NCBI RefSeq assembly: GCF_008087345.1
Contig: NZ_VHIB01000001.1
Coordinates: 62,001-126,000, forward strand
Length of the DNA stretch: 64,000 bases
Source: Nocardioides caldifontis
Lineage (GTDB): Bacteria > Actinomycetota > Actinomycetes > Propionibacteriales > Nocardioidaceae
Direction of reading: 5' to 3'
Shown here piece by piece: positions 59,781 through 64,000 of this stretch (within the stretch, counting starts at the first letter, position 1; each line of letters opens with the position of its first letter). The notes under the pieces were generated by a model that saw nothing but the letters and a program-made list of their open reading frames with translations, was not told the DNA's origin and searched no databases. Both the position numbers and the translations under genes were made by a program.

Positions 59781-59824
59781 TGGCGACTTGCAGGTTTGGC
59801 GGAAGTGGCCGATCATGTGGCGAA

Positions 59825-60850
59825 ATGCGATCACGAGGGAACGCCAGGCTCGATGATCTCGACCGACTGGTCGTGGCCTGCCTCCAGGTGAACGGTCGCG
59901 CATCGTGGCGACGCATCGGCGAAGTGCTCGAGCTACCGGAGCGGACGGTAGCCCGACATGGCACACATCTTCTGGAAGAGCGAATCGTTCAGATCCGCGG
60001 CTTGGGCGAGCCGCGGCGCACCGGTCGCGGAGAACAGTACGTCCTTCGAGCCAAGTCGGCTCCGGGGATGAGTTGGATGTCGGCTAGCTACCTCGCTCGC
60101 CGCGTCGAAACTGTGGTCACTTACGTTGTCACCGGAGCGAGTGACTGCTACGCCGACCTCGCTTGCAGCGATGAACGGCTCGGTCCGGTGTTCTTGCAGG
60201 AGCTCGCCGGAACTCCAGGGATCGTTGACTACACCCTGTATCCGGTCCTTCGGTACTTCCGAACCCTCGGAGAGTGGCAGCCGGAAATCCTCTCGGACCA
60301 ACAGATCGATGCGCTCCGTGATGACGGTCCTCCGCAGGAGTGGCCATCTACTGTCGCACCGTATCCGCTCAATCACGTCGAAGATGCCGTCCTCCGCGGA
60401 CTCGCCGAGAACGGGCGAAGGTCGGCTGAGGAACTTGCTCGAGCAGCTGGTGTGTCGGTGCAGACCGTCCGGCGAAGGATCGCGGCGCTCCAGGCCGCGG
60501 GCATCCTGAGCATCCGGGCGGTCCTTGAACCAGCGCTTCTGGGCTTCCCGATCGGGGCCTTGATCTGGTTGAAGGTAAAGCCGGGGAACATCGACACGGT
60601 GGTGAGTAGCCTCCAGGCGTCCCCGTACGTGCGCTACGGCGCGATCGTACTGGGTTCCGAGAACGTCGTCGTTGACGTGCGGGTTCCCGATCGACGCACT
60701 CTTTATGACTTCCTCAATGCGTCCGACTGGGCGCCACTGGCCGAGGCGGCCGAGGCGTCAATGATCTTGTCTGCCTTGAAGCAGAGCGACATTTTGCTCG
60801 ACCAGGGACCACCGGTTTCCTGGGCGACCCCTGACCGCAGTCTCCGTTGA
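59825..60850 (+). CDS. Lrp/AsnC-type regulator with two HTH-sensor modules
   Basis: 341 residues, about twice the usual Lrp length. Module one: HTH LDDLDRLVVACLQVNGRASW to HLLEERIVQIRG (about 9-60) and an alpha-beta sensor (about 85-155; ETVVTYVVTGASDCYADLAC). Module two: HTH NHVEDAVLRGLAENGRRSAEELARAAGVSVQTVRRRIAALQAAGI (about 179-223) and a second sensor (about 225-325; GALIWLKVKPGNIDTVVSSL, VRYGAIVLGSENVVVDV). Probably senses the ligand of the adjacent importer and controls livG onward plus itself. ATG 59825 chosen by the start of the fold. Lower GC, same island. Confidence 0.87.
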   Translation: MRSRGNARLDDLDRLVVACLQVNGRASWRRIGEVLELPERTVARHGTHLLEERIVQIRGLGEPRRTGRGEQYVLRAKSAPGMSWMSASYLARRVETVVTYVVTGASDCYADLACSDERLGPVFLQELAGTPGIVDYTLYPVLRYFRTLGEWQPEILSDQQIDALRDDGPPQEWPSTVAPYPLNHVEDAVLRGLAENGRRSAEELARAAGVSVQTVRRRIAALQAAGILSIRAVLEPALLGFPIGALIWLKVKPGNIDTVVSSLQASPYVRYGAIVLGSENVVVDVRVPDRRTLYDFLNASDWAPLAEAAEASMILSALKQSDILLDQGPPVSWATPDRSLR

Positions 60851-61029
60851 GGGTTTGGCAGTCACCACTGACTGCGGACCCGTGCACCGGGGTCTTGAGG
60901 GGACGCCACCAAATTGGTGGGATGACGTCCACGAGTTTCCGCTTCGCGGCGATCTGGCCCAGAGCCAGCCCTTCGGCGCCCATCTGTCGGCGGACGGCCT
61001 CTTCTCTTCCTCGGTCCCGCATCTCTCAA

Positions 61030-61089
61030 CTGACGAGAGTGTGGACGCCCTCGGGCGCAAGATGCCGCTGATCGGCCTCGGCACCTAGG
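61030..61089 (+). pseudogene. Possible aldo/keto reductase N-terminal remnant
   Basis: In frame with stop TAG at 61087-61089 the sequence reads DESVDALGRKMPLIGLGT. MPLIGLGT is the N-terminal strand motif of aldo/keto reductases, but the frame ends at the point where the barrel should continue. It may be a decayed piece of such a gene. Too short to be sure. The rest of 60851-61525 (675 bp) shows no gene that I can support; small ORFs there lack family character or a ribosome binding site. Confidence 0.35.
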
Positions 61090-61192
61090 GAACCAACCAG
61101 TGACGACGCGACCCGGCTCCCGCTCGGGGCTTCCGAAGCGGAGATACCTCAGATCGACACCTGCGCCTCGACCATACAAAGTGGAGCGGGCC

Positions 61193-61203
61193 CGCCCTAA
61201 CGC
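61193..61203 (+). repeat. Possible right island boundary repeat
   Basis: CGCCCTAACGC, identical to 53455-53465 and in the same orientation. Base composition returns to the high-GC norm just beyond this point. No integrase or tRNA is nearby. Confidence 0.35.
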
Positions 61204-61525
61204 CGAAGTCCACGTCGAAGCAGGACGCGGACCCGTCGAATCACCCCACGTCGTCCAGAACCCAGCCGGAGTGGGCCGGGCGCGACGGCTTCACTGAGCC
61301 AGTAGTAGACCGGCGGGTGGCTCCACCATCCGAAGCGACCGCTGGGTGTCCACGGCCGCCTTTTTCCAGCTCCGATGGTCACGTGCGCGTGTGACGGGAC
61401 GACCCTCGGTGCCAGGGCGGCCGACACCGACTCGATCGCCGCTCGACGTCGTCCACACGGGCCCGCCACTGCTCGATGGGTGGGCTCGGCCGATCGGTGG
61501 TTCGCGGGTCTGATGAACTCGCGCC

Positions 61526-62212
61526 ATGACCGTCGCCCACCACCACTTCGACGAGGATTCGTTCCGCCGCGGTCTGCGCGCGGGCTGGGGATACACCGGT
61601 CCCGGGTTCCTGGTGTCCCTCTCCTTCGGCGTCGTGGCCACCGATGCCGGGATGACGCCGTGGCAGGCGGTCCTCATGTCGGCGATCGTCTTCGCGGGCT
61701 CGGCGCAGTTCGCGTCGATCGCGGTCATCGCCGCGGGGGGCGGGCTGCCGGCAGCGTTCTCCGCAGCCACGCTGATGAACTCGCGGTTCCTGGCGATGGG
61801 CATCGCGCTCGCACCGTCCTTGCCCGGCGGCCCGGTGCGGCGCGCGCTCCAAGGCCAGGCCGTGATCGACGCGTCGTGGGCGCTCGCCAACCGCGGGGAC
61901 GGGACCTTCGACCGGTGGGCGCTCTTCGGGTCCACCGCCCCTCAGTACGTCGGGTGGGTGGCCGGCACCGCGCTCGGCACCGTCTCCGGTGACCTCCTCG
62001 GCGACATCGAGCGCTGGGGCCTCGACGCGGTTTTCCCCGCGTTCTTCGTCGCGTTGCTGGTGACCGAGGTGCGGAGCTCCACCGGCGCGACTGCGGCGGT
62101 GCTCGGCGGCCTCATCGCCTTGGCCCTGGTACCGGTCGCCCCGGCCGGCGTGCCGGTGCTCGCCGCGACCGCCGCGGCCGTCGTAGGGCTGCGCGGGAGG
62201 CGGACCGCATGA
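61526..62212 (+). CDS. azlC: AzlC-family branched-chain amino acid exporter subunit
   Basis: 228 residues, about six membrane helices. Markers: FRRGLRAGWGYTGPGFLVSLSFGVVATDAGM, MSAIVFAGSAQFASIAVIAAGG, TLMNSRFLAMGIALAP and AVFPAFFVALLVTEV. With AzlD it exports branched-chain amino acids or analogues in Bacillus (family knowledge). The stop overlaps the azlD ATG by four bases. High GC, so it is taken as core sequence outside the island. Confidence 0.92.
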   Translation: MTVAHHHFDEDSFRRGLRAGWGYTGPGFLVSLSFGVVATDAGMTPWQAVLMSAIVFAGSAQFASIAVIAAGGGLPAAFSAATLMNSRFLAMGIALAPSLPGGPVRRALQGQAVIDASWALANRGDGTFDRWALFGSTAPQYVGWVAGTALGTVSGDLLGDIERWGLDAVFPAFFVALLVTEVRSSTGATAAVLGGLIALALVPVAPAGVPVLAATAAAVVGLRGRRTA

Positions 62213-62514
62213 CGTTGTGGATTCTCATCGGGGCGTGCGCGCTCATGACCGCGGTGGTCAAAGGGATCGGCCCGTGGGCTCTTGGCGGCCGGGAGCTTCC
62301 CGGCTGGTTCCCGTCACTGGTGACCGCGATGGTGCCCGCGCTGCTCGCCGGCCTGGTGGTCACCGCCGCCCTCGCCGACGGCCGCCGCATCGAGATCGGC
62401 GCGGACACTGCGGGCGTCGCCGCGGCCCTCGTCGTCGCGTGGCGCGGCGGGTCGATGCTCGCCGTCGTCCTCGTCGCCGTGGCCGTCACCGCCGGGCTGC
62501 GGCTGGTGCTCTGA
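62209..62514 (+). CDS. azlD: AzlD-family small membrane subunit
   Basis: 101 residues, three to four hydrophobic segments (LWILIGACALMTAVVKGIG, LVTAMVPALLAGLVVTAALA, LAVVLVAVAVTAGLRLVL), the normal size of AzlD. The GP motif in KGIGPWALGG fits the family. Partner of AzlC; ATGA overlap with it indicates coupling. Confidence 0.92.
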   Translation: MTLWILIGACALMTAVVKGIGPWALGGRELPGWFPSLVTAMVPALLAGLVVTAALADGRRIEIGADTAGVAAALVVAWRGGSMLAVVLVAVAVTAGLRLVL

Positions 62515-62584
62515 CGCGCGCGATGTGGATGTCCGCGCGCTCCGGCGGGTGCGCCCGCGGTCGGGTCGGGTGCACACTGACCGG

Positions 62585-63088
62585 ATGCTCAAGTCTGGAC
62601 CTCCGCCGCTGACCGTCGTCCGACCCGGGGAGGGCCGCACGGGCGACCTGGGGTCGATCACCGTCGACTTCAAGCTCATGGGCTCCGACACCGGCGGCGC
62701 GCTGGCGATCGTGGAGCACGGGTTCCCGCCCGGCGCACTCGTGCCCCCGCACGTCCACACCCTCGAGGACGAGTACTCGATCGTCACCGAAGGTGAGATC
62801 GGTTTCCGGTCGGGGGACCGCGAGGTCGTGCTCGGTCCAGGCGGCTACATCACCAAGCCTCGCGGAGAGGCCCACGCGATGTGGAACGCCAGCCCTGAGC
62901 CGGCGCGGATGATCGAGGTGATCACCCCGGCCGGGTTCGAGCTGTTCTTCCGTGCCGTCGTGGACCTGCTCGAGGCCGGCGACGACGACCCCGAGCAGGG
63001 TGATCGCCTCGCCGCCCAGCACGGGCTGTCGTTCGTCGACACCCCCTGGCTGGCCGACGTCGTACGCCGCTTCAACCTCGACGCCTGA
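62585..63088 (+). CDS. Cupin-domain protein
   Basis: 167 residues. Single cupin barrel: motif 1 PHVHTLEDEYSIVTEGEIGFRSG with two His and a Glu as likely metal ligands, and motif 2 GGYITKPRGEAHAMWNAS with a third His. Members are dioxygenases, isomerases or sensors; the role here is unknown. ATG 62585 chosen; CACACT lies 6 nt upstream, possibly a leaderless -10. A tract of CCCGG repeats follows the stop. Confidence 0.82.
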   Translation: MLKSGPPPLTVVRPGEGRTGDLGSITVDFKLMGSDTGGALAIVEHGFPPGALVPPHVHTLEDEYSIVTEGEIGFRSGDREVVLGPGGYITKPRGEAHAMWNASPEPARMIEVITPAGFELFFRAVVDLLEAGDDDPEQGDRLAAQHGLSFVDTPWLADVVRRFNLDA

Positions 63089-63092
63089 GCCG

Positions 63093-63118
63093 CCCCGGCC
63101 CGGCCCGGCCCGGCCCGG
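63093..63118. repeat. Pentanucleotide tract (CCCGG)n
   Basis: About five tandem CCCGG units between the cupin and enoyl-CoA hydratase genes; length may vary by slippage. Confidence 0.8.
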
Positions 63119-63125
63119 GCGACAC

Positions 63126-63872
63126 CTACTTCTGGCGGTTCAGGAAAGCCAGCATCGTCTCGCGCGCAGCGTCCGAGGCGAACAGCCGGCTCGACAGCTC
63201 CGCCACCGCCTCGCCGTCCCGCTCGATCCCCTCGAGCATGGCCCGGTTGACGATCCGCTTCGTCTCCCGCAGCCCCTGGGGGTGCCCCTTGCAGAGGTCG
63301 GTCACGATCCGGGAGACCTCGGCGTCCACCTCGTTCTCGGGGACCGCCATCGTCACGAGGCCGATGTTCGCGGCCGCGCGACCGTCGAAGGTCTCCCCGG
63401 TGAGGAACGTCCGCGACGCCGCCCGGCTCGTCATCCGCGGCAGGACGGTCAGCGAGATGGTCGCGGCGGCCAGCCCGAGCCGGACCTCGGTCAGCGCGAA
63501 CGAGCTGGTCGTGGATGCCACGGCGAGGTCGGTCGCGGCCACGATGCCGATGCCGCCCGCTCGTACGGCGCCGGTAACCCGGCTGACGAACGGCTTGGGC
63601 GACGCGACCAGCCGGCGCTGGAGCTCGACGATCCGCCGGGTTCCCTCCTCCATCCCGCCGCCGGCGGCCTCGGAGAGGTCGGCGCCCGAGCAGAAGACCG
63701 AGCCCTTCGAGGTCAGCACGACAACCTTGACCTCGTCGTCGGCCTCCGCGCGGTCCACCCCCGCGAACAGCTCGGTGACCAGCTGCCGGCTGAGAGCGTT
63801 GCGGTTGTGCGGGGCGTCGAGCGTCAGCGTCGCGACGGGACGCTCGACCTCGTAGTGGACGACCTCGGCCAT
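63126..63872 (-). CDS. Enoyl-CoA hydratase/isomerase family protein
   Basis: 248 residues, crotonase fold. APHNRNALSRQLVTELFAG, SGADLSEAAGGGMEEGTRRI (CoA and oxyanion region), and AVRAGGIGIVAATDLAVASTTSSFALTEVRLGLA, in which the usual Glu pair of hydratases is not obvious, so isomerase or another acyl-CoA activity is possible. GAGGGGAG precedes the ATG. It starts 11 bp after the stop of an acyl-CoA dehydrogenase, so both belong to a beta-oxidation-type operon entering from beyond the window. Confidence 0.88.
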   Translation of the reverse strand: MAEVVHYEVERPVATLTLDAPHNRNALSRQLVTELFAGVDRAEADDEVKVVVLTSKGSVFCSGADLSEAAGGGMEEGTRRIVELQRRLVASPKPFVSRVTGAVRAGGIGIVAATDLAVASTTSSFALTEVRLGLAAATISLTVLPRMTSRAASRTFLTGETFDGRAAANIGLVTMAVPENEVDAEVSRIVTDLCKGHPQGLRETKRIVNRAMLEGIERDGEAVAELSSRLFASDAARETMLAFLNRQK

Positions 63873-63883
63873 GGGTGCTCCCC

Positions 63884-64000
63884 TCAGTAGGACTTCGGCA
63901 GCCCGAGGCTGAACGAGCTCACGAAGTTCAGGATCATCTCGCGGGAGACCGGGGCGATCCGGCTCAGCCGCGACGCGGTGAGCAGCGACGCGACGCCGTA
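63884..64000 (-). CDS. Acyl-CoA dehydrogenase, C-terminal end (partial)
   Basis: Only the last 38 residues lie in the window: YGVASLLTASRLSRIAPVSR, then EMILNFVSSFSLGLPKSY. The RIAPVSREMILNFV and GLPxSY ending is that of acyl-CoA dehydrogenases. The gene continues past the right edge. It is cotranscribed with the enoyl-CoA hydratase, 11 bp downstream. Confidence 0.72.
   Translation of the reverse strand, partial: YGVASLLTASRLSRIAPVSREMILNFVSSFSLGLPKSY

Noticed and set aside
60855-61088. 77-codon ORF as a functional gene
   Set aside because: Only the last few residues (MPLIGLGT) resemble a known family; the remainder has no protein-like pattern, so it is treated as a possible remnant.

Overview
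The window is 64 kb of a very G+C-rich actinobacterial chromosome. The best guess is Nocardioides or a close relative in the Nocardioidaceae. Supporting signs are the gene order SCP-like gene / purF / purM / DUF3073, an mprA-mprB-pepD stress locus, a SARP-type regulator with BTAD and NB-ARC domains, a 6C RNA, many GTG starts, and many genes whose start codon lies 6-8 nt after a TANNNT or CAGGAT -10 box, which predicts leaderless mRNAs. No rRNA or tRNA gene was seen. The genus is an inference from gene content only.

Layout. 1-21 kb: de novo purine genes on the minus strand (purM, purF, purL, purQ, purS, purC). Between them lie an M20 dipeptidase, an SCP-like protein, a secreted DUF1906/peptidoglycan-binding protein, a PQQ-type sugar dehydrogenase, the methionine genes metY and metX-metW, a large SARP regulator, a methyltransferase and an acyl-CoA ligase. 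21-26 kb: an HSL-type esterase, a 245-bp repeat array with 32-bp period, and a translationally coupled aldehyde dehydrogenase-cytochrome P450 pair. 26-33.6 kb: a GNAT/carboxyltransferase pair, then an iron-siderophore uptake operon (binding lipoprotein, two permeases, ATPase, siderophore-interacting flavoprotein) behind two overlapping IdeR/DtxR-type boxes. 33.6-42.7 kb: YbaK, DUF5995, a branched-chain 2-oxoacid dehydrogenase operon (E1 alpha, E1 beta, E2), two EamA transporters, HisC/Pat, a small membrane protein and a low-molecular-weight phosphatase. 42.7-46.2 kb: mprA-mprB-pepD. 46.2-50 kb: a coupled operon of a PhzE-like synthase, pabA and pabB. 50-53.5 kb: a 6C RNA, a HelD/HelR-type ATPase and an aldo/keto reductase.

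53.5-61.3 kb looks like an acquired island of lower G+C: an amidase, a complete branched-chain-amino-acid-type ABC importer (LivM, H, K, F, G) and a divergent regulator with two Lrp/AsnC modules. The genes suggest uptake and hydrolysis of an amide or N-acyl compound. Beyond it lie azlC-azlD, a cupin, an enoyl-CoA hydratase and the end of an acyl-CoA dehydrogenase.

The most unusual features are small-scale. A perfect 50-bp tandem duplication at the metX-metW junction shifts the frame and fuses two normally overlapping genes into one ORF. A family of hairpin repeats (GAGCCGCCCCTCGTGG core) recurs at three sites. One copy supplies the stop codon of the dipeptidase, and another is inserted in frame inside pabB as a 20-bp perfect hairpin. 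A different short repeat lies in frame in purL.
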